Shown here piece by piece: positions 24,931 through 34,325 of a stretch of DNA of 64,000 bases (positions within the stretch are counted from its first letter, which is position 1; the number at the start of each line of letters is the position of its first letter). The translations under genes were made by a program, and so were the position numbers. The stretch spans positions 124,001 to 188,000 of the forward strand of contig NZ_VWNF01000021.1 of NCBI RefSeq assembly GCF_008711175.1, given 5' to 3'. The notes under the pieces are model-generated. The model was not told the DNA's origin. It did not search any database and saw nothing but the letters and a program-made list of their open reading frames with translations. Origin of the DNA: Nesterenkonia ebinurensis. Lineage in GTDB: Bacteria; Actinomycetota; Actinomycetes; Actinomycetales; Micrococcaceae.

Positions 24931-26853
24931 TCATGCCAAAGTTCCCACTTTTCCCATTTCGGCAAATGGATCTGGGTTAGCTGCGAGCAGTTTTTTAGTA
25001 TAAGGGTGCCCCGGACTCTCTACGAGGGTCTCAGCGTCATCAACCTCCACAAGCTTTCCCCCACTCATGACTCCTACCCTGTCGGCAACTGCAGTAATGA
25101 GGCTCAGGTTGTGCGTGATGAAAACATAGGTCAACTCAAACTCTGCCTGCAGATCTAACAACAGATTGACAATCTGTCCCTGAACGGAAACGTCTAAGGC
25201 ACTTGTAGGTTCATCCGCTACGATGATAGAAGGTTTAGGGCCAAGAGCTCGCGCCAAGGCCACACGTTGCCGTTGCCCACCCGAAAGCTCCCCCGGTGGA
25301 CGTTTCGCAACAGACAACGGCAGCCCCACTGCATCCAGCATGTCACTCATCCGGGCACGTACAGCAGACCGACTTAGGTCGGTCAAGGCGTACAATGGCT
25401 CAGCAATTGATTGTTCAACTGTCCGGCGCGGATCCAGCGAGTCCTGCGGATTCTGAAAGACCATCTGAACTTGTCGACGAAGTTTCTTCTCTTGAGTGAA
25501 GTTTCTCTTCGCGCTGATGTCAAGATCAGCAACTCTAATCTCCGAACCCGGGTCTGGCTGTTCGAGATCCATGATGAGCTGCCCCAGGGTGCTCTTCCCC
25601 GAACCCGTCTCCCCAACAATGCCGAAGAATTCTCCTCTGTAAATATTCAGACTAAGATCTTTGACGGCGCGGGTCCCTTGGGCTCGGCATTGTCCAGAGA
25701 AGCGGCGTACCAGAGAAGTGATGCCTTCACGTGCGGCGTAGGTTTTGTTCACGTTCTTGAGTTCGATAATGACCTCATCGAGCGGGGACATCCTGCGATG
25801 TTGGGAACTCCTATCCCAACCAGTCAGTCTGTCCACGAGTTCTGGGGTCCAGTTCGTAATAGGGTCCCATGAACGCACCATGTGTTGGTCATTCTCAGAG
25901 AATCGTATTGGCGGTGGCTCACGCAAAGACTTCTCACTAGCCAGTGGGTTCCTTGGCGCAAATCTGTCTCCCGGCGGAACCTGCCCCGGCGCGGGGACAT
26001 TACCAGCAATCGTTCGCAGTCGACCATCAAGCCGCAAGTTCGGGCGTGGAACGCACTCAAGAAGGGCCTTGGTGTAAGGATGCTGCGGCGAGGTCAGCAT
26101 CTTTTTGATAGGCCCAACTTCGATTATCTGGCCTGCGTACAAAACCGCTATTCGGTCTGCAATTTCAGAGGCCACCCCCATGTCATGAGTAATGAGAACA
26201 CAAGCCATTCCTCTTTCCTGCTGTAGGCGACGGAGCAACGTCAAAATCTCAGCTTGGATTGTGACATCCAATGCTGTGGTTGGCTCGTCTGCTATGAGCA
26301 GCTCGGGATCGCCAATGAGCGCCATGGCAATCATGACCCGCTGCTGCATCCCCCCCGAAAGCTGGTGTGGGAACTTCTTCAACACAACCTCTGGCTCATG
26401 CATCCCGACCTCTTGAAGGAGCTCAAGGGCCTTGATAGCACCATCGGTATGGATCTTCTTCTTGTCTCGATGGCCTCGTCTCTGCGCGAGCAGCACATAG
26501 GATTCGACAAGTTGTCTGCCTACTGTGTAGGCAGGGTTGAGTGCCTCCATTGCCTCTTGGAAAATGAATGCAACACGGTTTCCTCGGACTTGCGCCATTT
26601 CGTTCTGACTGAGTTCTAGGAGATTCTTTCCCTCCAAGAGCACCTTGCCCTCCAGAACGATTGGAGCAGTGTAGTCAAGAAGACGCAGACCACCTAGGAA
26701 AGTTACGCTCTTGCCGCTTCCGGATTCACCTACTACGCATAACGTTTCGCCTCGCTTAATCTCGATACTCACGTCATCCACGAGAGGCAGAACTGAGTCT
26801 CCACGGTTCAGCCCAACATGAAGATTCTCAATCCTAAAAAACATGTCTGACAT
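24931..26853 (-). CDS. Fused dipeptide-type ABC transporter ATPase (DppD-DppF fusion)
   Basis: Protein of 640 residues containing two complete ATPase domains. Domain 1 (about 1-330) has Walker A '[12 protein letters not shown]', signature 'LSGGMQQRVMIAMAL' and Walker B '[12 protein letters not shown]'. Domain 2 (about 350-640) has 'IVGETGSGKSTLGQL', '[15 protein letters not shown]' and 'IIVADEPTSALD'. Each is followed by the C-terminal extension typical of oligopeptide importers ('HPYTKALLECVP', 'HPYTKKLLAANP'). It powers the importer made with the two permeases and the binding protein of this operon. Its start overlaps the stop of the dimethylformamidase-like gene (TGATG type), so the two are coupled. 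Confidence 0.95.
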   Translation of the reverse strand: MSDMFFRIENLHVGLNRGDSVLPLVDDVSIEIKRGETLCVVGESGSGKSVTFLGGLRLLDYTAPIVLEGKVLLEGKNLLELSQNEMAQVRGNRVAFIFQEAMEALNPAYTVGRQLVESYVLLAQRRGHRDKKKIHTDGAIKALELLQEVGMHEPEVVLKKFPHQLSGGMQQRVMIAMALIGDPELLIADEPTTALDVTIQAEILTLLRRLQQERGMACVLITHDMGVASEIADRIAVLYAGQIIEVGPIKKMLTSPQHPYTKALLECVPRPNLRLDGRLRTIAGNVPAPGQVPPGDRFAPRNPLASEKSLREPPPIRFSENDQHMVRSWDPITNWTPELVDRLTGWDRSSQHRRMSPLDEVIIELKNVNKTYAAREGITSLVRRFSGQCRAQGTRAVKDLSLNIYRGEFFGIVGETGSGKSTLGQLIMDLEQPDPGSEIRVADLDISAKRNFTQEKKLRRQVQMVFQNPQDSLDPRRTVEQSIAEPLYALTDLSRSAVRARMSDMLDAVGLPLSVAKRPPGELSGGQRQRVALARALGPKPSIIVADEPTSALDVSVQGQIVNLLLDLQAEFELTYVFITHNLSLITAVADRVGVMSGGKLVEVDDAETLVESPGHPYTKKLLAANPDPFAEMGKVGTLA

Positions 26854-29108
26854 CAGGTCATCTCCAAGAAGTGATCAATTACGTTGCGAAGAGCTTGCGA
26901 TGAGGTGTTCTTTCCGTCGTCAACAAGTAGGGAAGCGATGAACGCAATGGCACCAGTAGAGAACACTGCACCACCGCCAGGAGTCTCGAAGTAGATCATG
27001 TCCGCGCGGATGTCTGGATCGTTAGGTCCACTGGCTGATCCGTGGAACATTTGAAGGAACTCTTCGATAGCTCTTTGTGTTTCGATAGGGTGGTCTTTCG
27101 ATGAAGCGAGCACTATGGTCCCGGGAGGGGTTCCCAGATCAGCATCCACTCGATCTAGCTCGTCACCTGCTGCTGCCCCCCGGACAAAACCACGTTCTCC
27201 AATAGTTGGGCCTTCAATCCCTTCAAAAAACCAGGGCGCAGCTTCTACTGCTTCATTTCCAGATACCCAGTACGGCCGTGAATCACCACCTTGTGCAGCC
27301 ATGCCCACACCTACCAGTTTTTGCGGTGTTCTCCCTCGGTATCTCCATAAGCCTCCGGGCTCCCAACTGCTAACTAGATCAACTTCACCTGGTTCGCTGG
27401 CCCATGTTCTGATTCCGACATGGCCACGACGAATTTCGATGATCTGTGCTTCAGAATTCACGAGACCAGTCACCCAGTAGAAGCCGTTACCGCCTAGGTA
27501 TGCGATTTTTCCACCTTGATCGCGAAAATAGGTGAATGCGTCAAGGATCTCTCCTGAGTGATACTCAGGATGACTACCGGTAAGTAGGACATCGTACCCA
27601 TCAAGCGCAGATGCGCCTGATAAGTGAAGCTCGAGATCTGTAAGGACGTCGTATTCGTACCCATACTTCTCGAGCCACTCAAGCAAATAGAGATCAGCAG
27701 CGAAGCCGCGCGCCCCCTCTTCGTAGTTCCAATAACTGTAGTCCGGTCGGACATCGAGCATCGGGCGCAGTGCGGACGAGTAGTGCACTCCGCTTCCGTC
27801 AGCATGGAGGTCATAAGTGGAGACTCCCCAATTTTGACTATGGGCAACCTGCTTCTCCCTAGCCCTTTTCTCAACTTCTGGGTTATGTAGTGAGTGTTCA
27901 GGGACTTCTGAAAAGAATGTGATGAGGTCCTCGTTGCCGTATGCCAGGTAGCTGAACGTGGAACCCAAGAATGCGATTTTCTTTCGCCTTGCTCCTGGGG
28001 CTGGGCATATGAAGATCGGAACTGTGTCCTGAGACCCATCAGCGGATACGACTTCGATTCCATAAAGCGCGCTTGGGAGCTCCTTCGGCAGAGCGGCTGT
28101 GAAGAGAGGCTTCCAGCCACAGTCGCCGAGATCAGTCGAGTGAAAATGAGCCGCGGAATAATGATCGGGACGTTCCCTGAAGGACAGAGATGTCCCATCC
28201 CAATCGGGACCTGTGACACCCTGGTTAGGGAGGTTGACTAGCGTAGCCGGCTCTGCGGATCCCGCACCCGCAGGCGCCCTATAACGTGTCGATCCTATAC
28301 GCTGAGGGCTCAGGTCCCAGAGTGCGCCTCCTTGCTGGGAAATGGTCCTGACCAGTTCCCTCCGACGCTCTGAGGCGGTCTGGACAGTGTTCCTTGGCTT
28401 ACCTGCTTGGATGTAGGGCAAACTGAGTTTTCCTTCAAAGTGCTGAACCGCCCGGCCACGGGCATAGCCAGCGCAATCCACAACCTCGCGGGGGTCTCTC
28501 GCAGCGAAGGTAAGTCGAGGACTGGAAATTCTAACGAAGGATTCAATCTCTATCGAAACTTCCATAGTCGGGCCGTACAGCGGGTCGTCTGCTTTGACAG
28601 CCAATATCATCTGGCTGTCGTGGAACCGTACTAATACCTCTGACCATACCCTCCGGCGTACTGCATGAGGTAACACTGCTACACAGGACTCGTCACTCGA
28701 GTTGAGCGTCGCTTTGATGGAACTGGCTTCCAGGTCAACCACAATGTCCTCCCCTGTAGGCGAGGACATCTGGAGAACTGTCTGCGCCTGGGTGGCAGAG
28801 GGGAGCGTCGGCCAGATCCATGCACCAAATTCAAATCCCTTGCGCGAGTCAATCTCACCTGGCAGTCTTGCGACGCCAAATGACCCTACGCAGCTTTCTT
28901 GCGGCTCTGCGGTGTAAGTTCCAGACGCTTGCCATGGGATCTCCTCCACAGCAGCAGCCTGAGAGCGCCCCGGGATAAGACCCCTCCCGAGACGCACGAG
29001 ACGGACTTTAACTTGACCTGACTCACCACTCGCGTGCAGGCTGACCTCTTCGCTTGGTCGAGCAGACAATCGGTTGAGATATGCGACTGTTTGCGGCGCT
29101 TCGGGCAT
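26853..29108 (-). CDS. N,N-dimethylformamidase beta-subunit-like protein
   Basis: Protein of 751 residues, about the length of the large subunit of N,N-dimethylformamidase (DmfA2). The N-terminal part (to about 230) is concanavalin-like; the C-terminal catalytic-type part runs from about 290. The segment 'LLTGSHPEYHSGEILDAF' carries His513-x-Glu515 and 'GVSTYDLHADGSG' carries Tyr432. From memory of the published enzyme, the mononuclear iron is held by Tyr, His and Glu in this order, with a His-x-Glu spacing. No DmfA1-like small subunit (about 130 residues) is encoded nearby. The gene sits between ABC permease and ATPase genes, so its substrate is probably a transported amide. The name describes the family, not a proven reaction. 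Confidence 0.8.
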   Translation of the reverse strand: MPEAPQTVAYLNRLSARPSEEVSLHASGESGQVKVRLVRLGRGLIPGRSQAAAVEEIPWQASGTYTAEPQESCVGSFGVARLPGEIDSRKGFEFGAWIWPTLPSATQAQTVLQMSSPTGEDIVVDLEASSIKATLNSSDESCVAVLPHAVRRRVWSEVLVRFHDSQMILAVKADDPLYGPTMEVSIEIESFVRISSPRLTFAARDPREVVDCAGYARGRAVQHFEGKLSLPYIQAGKPRNTVQTASERRRELVRTISQQGGALWDLSPQRIGSTRYRAPAGAGSAEPATLVNLPNQGVTGPDWDGTSLSFRERPDHYSAAHFHSTDLGDCGWKPLFTAALPKELPSALYGIEVVSADGSQDTVPIFICPAPGARRKKIAFLGSTFSYLAYGNEDLITFFSEVPEHSLHNPEVEKRAREKQVAHSQNWGVSTYDLHADGSGVHYSSALRPMLDVRPDYSYWNYEEGARGFAADLYLLEWLEKYGYEYDVLTDLELHLSGASALDGYDVLLTGSHPEYHSGEILDAFTYFRDQGGKIAYLGGNGFYWVTGLVNSEAQIIEIRRGHVGIRTWASEPGEVDLVSSWEPGGLWRYRGRTPQKLVGVGMAAQGGDSRPYWVSGNEAVEAAPWFFEGIEGPTIGERGFVRGAAAGDELDRVDADLGTPPGTIVLASSKDHPIETQRAIEEFLQMFHGSASGPNDPDIRADMIYFETPGGGAVFSTGAIAFIASLLVDDGKNTSSQALRNVIDHFLEMT

Positions 29109-29149
29109 GACTTAACCGAATCCTTCCGTAGCATGGTTGGGGCTTGGGT

Positions 29150-30091
29150 TCATCTCGATTCACTGGCTACATACGCTTGGTGGCCCGCAATCTTGTGTCG
29201 TCTTTGGGCTGCTCTGAGGTCTGCAACCGACCGGGCTCGAGGATCGATGAGAGTCCGCAAGGAGTCACCGACAACGTTGAACGCCATCACTGCCACAACG
29301 ATTGCTACACCTGGTGAGATGATGAACAGGGGTGCGCTTTCAATATAGTTCCGGGCATCCGCGATCATATTGCCCCAAGTCGGTGTCGGTGGTGGTACTC
29401 CAAGTCCTAGAAAGCTCAGTGCCGCATCTGAGAGGAGGGCTTGGGCATACACAAAGGTGGCCTGAACCATGATGGTCGGTAACAGGTTGGGCAATATGTG
29501 AATGACGATTATCTTCCACCCCCGAACTCCCGAACCGCGTGCGGCAGTGACGAATCCACGCTCGGCTAGTGAGAGTGTTCGGCTTCTCACGACCCGTGCA
29601 ACATAAGGCACGAAGACAATGATCAGAGCTATCACGAGCGCTAACGCGCCCGCTTGTGAGCTGAGGGCTATGACGAGAGTTATAGCTAAGACGATGGCAG
29701 GGAATGACATCATCGCGTCCATAATCCGCATAATGACGACGGAGGAAGCCCGGTAGTAGCCTGCGATCAGACCAAGCATGGTTCCTACGCCAACGGCGCA
29801 TACAGTAATGATCGCCCCTACACCTAGTGATACCCGGCCAGCTGATACCACTCTGCTCAAGATGTCCCGCCCAAACTGGTCCGTTCCGAGTAAGTTTTGT
29901 CCTGACGGCCCATACAACCTATCCGCCGGAGACTGGGAGGTCGGTGATTGAAGAAAGAAGGGACCGATCAGACTAACAACCACGATGGCTATTAGAATCG
30001 CTCCCCATACGAGGAGCGCCCGATCTCGACGCCACTGTCCGGCAATCAGGCGTCCTATCCGCCCCATGTAGGGTTCCACTTGCGATGTCAT
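29150..30091 (-). CDS. Dipeptide-type ABC transporter permease (DppC-like)
   Basis: Inner-membrane permease of 313 residues. The N-terminal cytoplasmic stretch is followed by a first helix ('LLVWGAILIAIVVVSLIGPF'), the DppC hallmark 'GTDQFGRDILSRVVSAGR', five further helices and the EAA loop 'ARGSGVRGWKIIVIHILPNL' that contacts the ATPase. It partners the DppB-like permease, whose gene it overlaps by four bases. The C-terminus ends shortly before the dimethylformamidase-like gene. Confidence 0.95.
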   Translation of the reverse strand: MTSQVEPYMGRIGRLIAGQWRRDRALLVWGAILIAIVVVSLIGPFFLQSPTSQSPADRLYGPSGQNLLGTDQFGRDILSRVVSAGRVSLGVGAIITVCAVGVGTMLGLIAGYYRASSVVIMRIMDAMMSFPAIVLAITLVIALSSQAGALALVIALIIVFVPYVARVVRSRTLSLAERGFVTAARGSGVRGWKIIVIHILPNLLPTIMVQATFVYAQALLSDAALSFLGLGVPPPTPTWGNMIADARNYIESAPLFIISPGVAIVVAVMAFNVVGDSLRTLIDPRARSVADLRAAQRRHKIAGHQAYVASESR

Positions 30092-31032
30092 TGAACCCTC
30101 ACTCTCGGATCAATTATTCCGTATGCAATATCAACTAATAAGTTAATTAAAACAAAAATAAGAGCACTAACTAATGTTATTCCTAGAATAAGAGGTAAAT
30201 CTCTTGCAAGAATCCCGTTATTCAAAGCCCATCCCATTCCAGGAATCACGAATATTATCTCAATAATCACAATTCCTCCGAGTAATGTTCCAAAATTGCT
30301 CCCAATGACCGTGATCACAGGCAGAAGAGCGTTCCTCAGGAGGTGCCTGTACTGGACTTTGCTCTCGGACAGCCCCTTGGCACGCGCCGTCCGAATGTAC
30401 GAACTCAGAAGTTCGCTCGATAGGCTTTCCCTGAGCGTCATCACCAGTAGCGCCAAGAGATTCGAGATAAGGACCACCACAGGCAACACCAAGTACCACA
30501 CGGACCACAATGGATCACTGAGGGGTGAAATGTATCCGCTAGTCGGCAGGATGTTGAGGTTCACAGCGAATATCAGTACAAGGACCAGCGCAAGCCAGAA
30601 GTTTGGAGTTGCCAAGCCAAGGTTGGACAGCCCCATCAGCAGGCGAGAGGACCATGCATCCGGTTTGTGAACAGTGTGCATTGCCAGTGGAATAGCAATC
30701 GCAACACTGAGGACAGTAGTTGCTAATGCGAGAACAAGAGTTGGACCCAAATGCTGAAAAACCGCCTCAGTGACCCCTCGGCCCATCGACGTTGAGTAGC
30801 CTAGATCCCCCGTGACCATTCCTCCGAACCAGTCGAAGAACTGCTCATGGACTGGCCGATCGTAACCCAACTCTGCTTCCAGGGCCGCCACCTGAGATTC
30901 TGTCGCGTACTCTCCGAGAATAGCCCGAGCAGGACTGCCTGGTATCAGTTGCAGAATGAAGAACATCACCGTTCCAACTAGAACCAAGACGATGACCATG
31001 TCACGGAATCGTCGGAGAACCATTCCAAGCAT
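30088..31032 (-). CDS. Dipeptide-type ABC transporter permease (DppB-like)
   Basis: Inner-membrane permease of 314 residues. 'FFILQLIPGSPARAILGEYA' follows the first helix, and the EAA loop reads 'ARAKGLSESKVQYRHLLRNAL'. The end 'DIAYGIIDPRVRVQ' is typical of DppB/OppB. ATG 31032 has AGGGGTG upstream. The 3' third of the gene (30110-30300) is noticeably AT-rich compared with its neighbours. It is encoded after the binding-protein gene and overlaps the DppC-like gene. Confidence 0.95.
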   Translation of the reverse strand: MLGMVLRRFRDMVIVLVLVGTVMFFILQLIPGSPARAILGEYATESQVAALEAELGYDRPVHEQFFDWFGGMVTGDLGYSTSMGRGVTEAVFQHLGPTLVLALATTVLSVAIAIPLAMHTVHKPDAWSSRLLMGLSNLGLATPNFWLALVLVLIFAVNLNILPTSGYISPLSDPLWSVWYLVLPVVVLISNLLALLVMTLRESLSSELLSSYIRTARAKGLSESKVQYRHLLRNALLPVITVIGSNFGTLLGGIVIIEIIFVIPGMGWALNNGILARDLPLILGITLVSALIFVLINLLVDIAYGIIDPRVRVQ

Positions 31033-31123
31033 TGCACACCCCTAACACCATGGATTGGGAGGTTCGGGTGAGCCCATAAACCCTCTGACGCACGCACCCG
31101 AACCCCTGTTCAGTCACTTTGCG

Positions 31124-32761
31124 TCACTCCCCGTACCCAGCGTTGTATAAGACATTCGTCCAGTCATCCGGGAAAATAAGTTCAGCGGAATGCACGTTCA
31201 CTTCACTGACATGCCCCAACTGAACTACAGGAAAGTCCTCATAGACCAGCTGTTGGATTTCTGTCGCTACCGCCAATGCTTCTTCAGGAGAGGTGGACTC
31301 TTGGTACTGAGCCATAAGCTCATCTCGCTCATCGTTTGAGTATTCACCGGCCCAGTCACCGCCCAGCCACAGAATCTGATCAGGTGAAGTGACTGCACCT
31401 GTAAAGAAGGACGTGCTGAGATCCCACGATTCTGGTTCACTACTACGCATGTCAGCAATGGTGGGATAGTCATAGACGTCAATTTCCATAGGAATACCGA
31501 GTTCATCAAGCTCTGCTTGGATCATTACTGCCCACTGGTAGAACTGCGGATAGGTTTGTGATGTAAGCATGCGAATAGGCTCACTGCCATCAATCCCAGC
31601 TTCAGCAAAAAGTTCCGCTGCGCGATCAGGGTCATAATCAAAGAAGATGTCTTCGCCTGCGTCTGAATACATCGTGGCATTGTCTGGGCTGACGAACGAG
31701 TTAGAAAGAGGCTCCCACACCCATTCAGGACCGAACGTTGCTGCGGCAAAAACATCTTTATCAATAATGAGATTGATTGCCTCACGCGCCCTAACATCAT
31801 CGAACAATGAACTCTCATTATGATTTACTAGAACAGTATTTATAGTCCCACGTGCGGAAGGTATCGCATTCAATGACTCATGATTTCTTGCGGATTCATA
31901 GTCATCGGCATTAATGCTTTGGACCCAATCAAACTGCCCTGTCTGAACACCGTTGAACCTCTGAGTCTCATCAGGAACAAAAACATACTCAATCTCGTCC
32001 GCCCAAGCGTGTTTAGCGCCAGCAAAACCCCCTAGATCATCTTCGAGTGACGCGTACTCGTCGAAACGCTCGAGTAGAACATGCTGGCCCTCATTGTATT
32101 CAGCAAGTTGGTACGGACCCGTGCCAACCGTTTGCTCGGCGTTCATTGGCGTAGTGCCCACCTCGTCAGCGATCTCCTCGGGAATGATGATGGCCATCTG
32201 AGTGGTGAAAGCAAGATCACTAATTAACGAGTAGCGAGGCACTGAAAGCGTGATGCTCACAGTAAGTTCGTCGACTGCCGCGATAGATTCAATCGCTTCC
32301 CCAGCTTGCTGTCCGGTGGCAGAGACTTCAGTCCAACGCTGAAGGCTGGCCACAACATCTGAAGAGTTCATGCTGTCACCGTTATGGAAGACCACACCGT
32401 CTCTGAGGTGGATCGTGTACTCCAATCCATCTTCCGAAACGTCATACGACTCCGCCAACATTGGCTGGGGTAGGTACTCCTCATCCATTGCGAAGAGCGA
32501 CTCAAATATATTCCAGGCAACGAGGTTAGTGAGAGCTCCAGAATTCACCCCTTGGTCCATGGTTTGCGGATCGCCTCCGAGTGCGGCGGTTATCGTCCCA
32601 CCTTCCGTCGGCATACCGGCCTCATCCCCCGAGGGTTGATCAGCTTCTGAGCCGTTCTGTTCCGGTCCCTCAGGTGGGGGTGGGCCATCACCACACGCGA
32701 CCACTAGCCCCAGCATCATTACACTCATGCCGGACAGAGCAATATTCCTTACTTTGTTCAT
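31124..32761 (-). CDS. ABC transporter substrate-binding lipoprotein (family 5)
   Basis: Protein of 545 residues. The lipoprotein signal 'MNKVRNIALSGMSVMMLG' is followed by a 'LVVACGDG' lipobox, then an acidic Pro/Glu-rich linker. Solute-binding family-5 features are 'NIFESLFAMDEEYLPQPMLA', 'YTIHLRDGVVFHNGDSM' and 'GTGPYQLAEYNEGQHVLLER'. Family 5 binds oligopeptides, nickel or other small cations and various amide-like solutes. The ligand is presumably processed by the operon's aminotransferase and dimethylformamidase-like protein. Confidence 0.95.
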   Translation of the reverse strand: MNKVRNIALSGMSVMMLGLVVACGDGPPPPEGPEQNGSEADQPSGDEAGMPTEGGTITAALGGDPQTMDQGVNSGALTNLVAWNIFESLFAMDEEYLPQPMLAESYDVSEDGLEYTIHLRDGVVFHNGDSMNSSDVVASLQRWTEVSATGQQAGEAIESIAAVDELTVSITLSVPRYSLISDLAFTTQMAIIIPEEIADEVGTTPMNAEQTVGTGPYQLAEYNEGQHVLLERFDEYASLEDDLGGFAGAKHAWADEIEYVFVPDETQRFNGVQTGQFDWVQSINADDYESARNHESLNAIPSARGTINTVLVNHNESSLFDDVRAREAINLIIDKDVFAAATFGPEWVWEPLSNSFVSPDNATMYSDAGEDIFFDYDPDRAAELFAEAGIDGSEPIRMLTSQTYPQFYQWAVMIQAELDELGIPMEIDVYDYPTIADMRSSEPESWDLSTSFFTGAVTSPDQILWLGGDWAGEYSNDERDELMAQYQESTSPEEALAVATEIQQLVYEDFPVVQLGHVSEVNVHSAELIFPDDWTNVLYNAGYGE

Positions 32762-32796
32762 TGCATTCTCCTCATTAGTGGTGCTTATTTCTATAT

Positions 32797-34056
32797 CTAT
32801 TTGTTAATATTTCTTGATAATTCTTCAAATGCCTTTTCAGTTGCTACGAGAGTTTTATCTATTTCCTCTTGGGTATGCGCTAGAGAAATAAACATATTGT
32901 GCCAAGGGTGGAAGAGTACTCCCTGTCTCACCGCCGCGTCACTAAAGGAATAGATCCTCTCCATTTGAGGATCATCGTCGAAAGCGATCATGGGCATCGA
33001 AGCCGGACCTGTTTGCCGCAGGGAGAAACCGTAGGACTCTGCTTGTTCATTGAGACCAGTACGTAGAAGTTCGCCGCTGGTTCGCATCACCGACGGGCCG
33101 TCAACTGCCTCAATGATCCGCAACGTCTCTAATGCTGCGGCCATTGGGACTCCGTGATACCAAAAGGAACCGGTGACAAATATGGACTTGGCAGCCTCAC
33201 GGAGTGCCTCTGTTCCTGTGATTGCTGCCAGTGGAAACCCGTTAGCGAGTGACTTGCTGAATGCGGTGAGGTCTGGAAAAACACCAATCGATGTCCATGC
33301 CCCCCTAATATCGAGGCGCAGGCAGCTCCGGACTTCATCCAAGATAAGCACCGCACCCATCCGTGTGGTCAATGCTCTCGCCGCTCGAGCGAAAGCGGGG
33401 AGAACCTCCTCTTGATCTGCGTACGAGTCATGGCGAAAAGGGGGCAGGATAACTGCCGCCAGATCATCGCCTGCTTTCAGCGCTGCCAGTTCAAGCGATG
33501 CCTGGTCATTGAACTCGAACTCGATGATATTCTCACGGTCTTGCGGAGTTATTCCGCCCGCCTGGGGTGTGAACCAGACGCTCGCGCCGTGGTAGGCGCG
33601 CCGGGCCTTCAGTAACTTCTTTCGTCCGGTTGCAGCTCGGGCTGTCATGACTGCGATTGAAGTGGCGTCCGTCCCATTCTTAGCGAATATAGACCAATCT
33701 GCGTGCGCGACTTTCTCCGTTAAAGTCTCAGCAAGTTCGACCATCAGCGGCGTAGGACCGCTGAGTCCGTCGCCGTTGGCCTGTTGCTTGGCAGCCACCT
33801 TTTCAACTTCTGGATGCACGTAGCCAAGGATCATAGGACCATAAGCACACAGGTAATCGATATACTCGTTGCCATCGACATCCCATAGCCGAGCACCTTT
33901 ACCCTTGACGTAATACTGGGGATAACTCGAAGGCAGTTTGTCACGCGATGCGTTCATGTGCCCATACATTCCCCCTGGAATCACACGCGCCGCTCTTTCG
34001 CGCCAATGGGCGTCGGCGGTCAGAGTGTGCTCCATACGGGAGGCTTTTGTGATCAT
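32797..34056 (-). CDS. Class III PLP aminotransferase, glutamate-1-semialdehyde aminomutase-like
   Basis: About 419 residues from ATG 34056, which has GAGGAGGT six bases upstream; the longer frame to 34089 lacks a site. The fold-type I class III pattern is clear: 'ARLWDVDGNEYIDYLCAYGP', 'FAKNGTDATSIAVMTARAAT', 'AYHGASVWF', 'GAVLILDEVRS' and the PLP lysine in 'TAFSKSLANGFPLAA'. It resembles the aminomutase branch that also contains beta-phenylalanine and other beta-amino acid aminotransferases. It is not the haem-pathway HemL, given its location as first gene of a transport operon. Likely role: transamination of the imported amino compound. Confidence 0.88.
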   Translation of the reverse strand: MITKASRMEHTLTADAHWRERAARVIPGGMYGHMNASRDKLPSSYPQYYVKGKGARLWDVDGNEYIDYLCAYGPMILGYVHPEVEKVAAKQQANGDGLSGPTPLMVELAETLTEKVAHADWSIFAKNGTDATSIAVMTARAATGRKKLLKARRAYHGASVWFTPQAGGITPQDRENIIEFEFNDQASLELAALKAGDDLAAVILPPFRHDSYADQEEVLPAFARAARALTTRMGAVLILDEVRSCLRLDIRGAWTSIGVFPDLTAFSKSLANGFPLAAITGTEALREAAKSIFVTGSFWYHGVPMAAALETLRIIEAVDGPSVMRTSGELLRTGLNEQAESYGFSLRQTGPASMPMIAFDDDPQMERIYSFSDAAVRQGVLFHPWHNMFISLAHTQEEIDKTLVATEKAFEELSRNINK

Positions 34057-34325
34057 GGATACCTCCTCGACTGCTATCAATGGATTCAATTATTTAGGAC
34101 GGATGTACGAAATATATTGCGCTCACGTTAAACCTCCGTTACAGGACACCAGGTCCACGCTGAGCACATTGCAGCTCCGAGCTCCGCAGCTAGCCGACCA
34201 TGAGCTTCCAATTGGTGCGACTCCGCGACTGAACAGCTTTCCATTGGGCGCGTTTAGCCCTCTACGAATCGCTGTGACCGTTCTCATCGCCTCTCTTCCC
34301 ATCCCACAGCTGCAATCTTGAGTAG

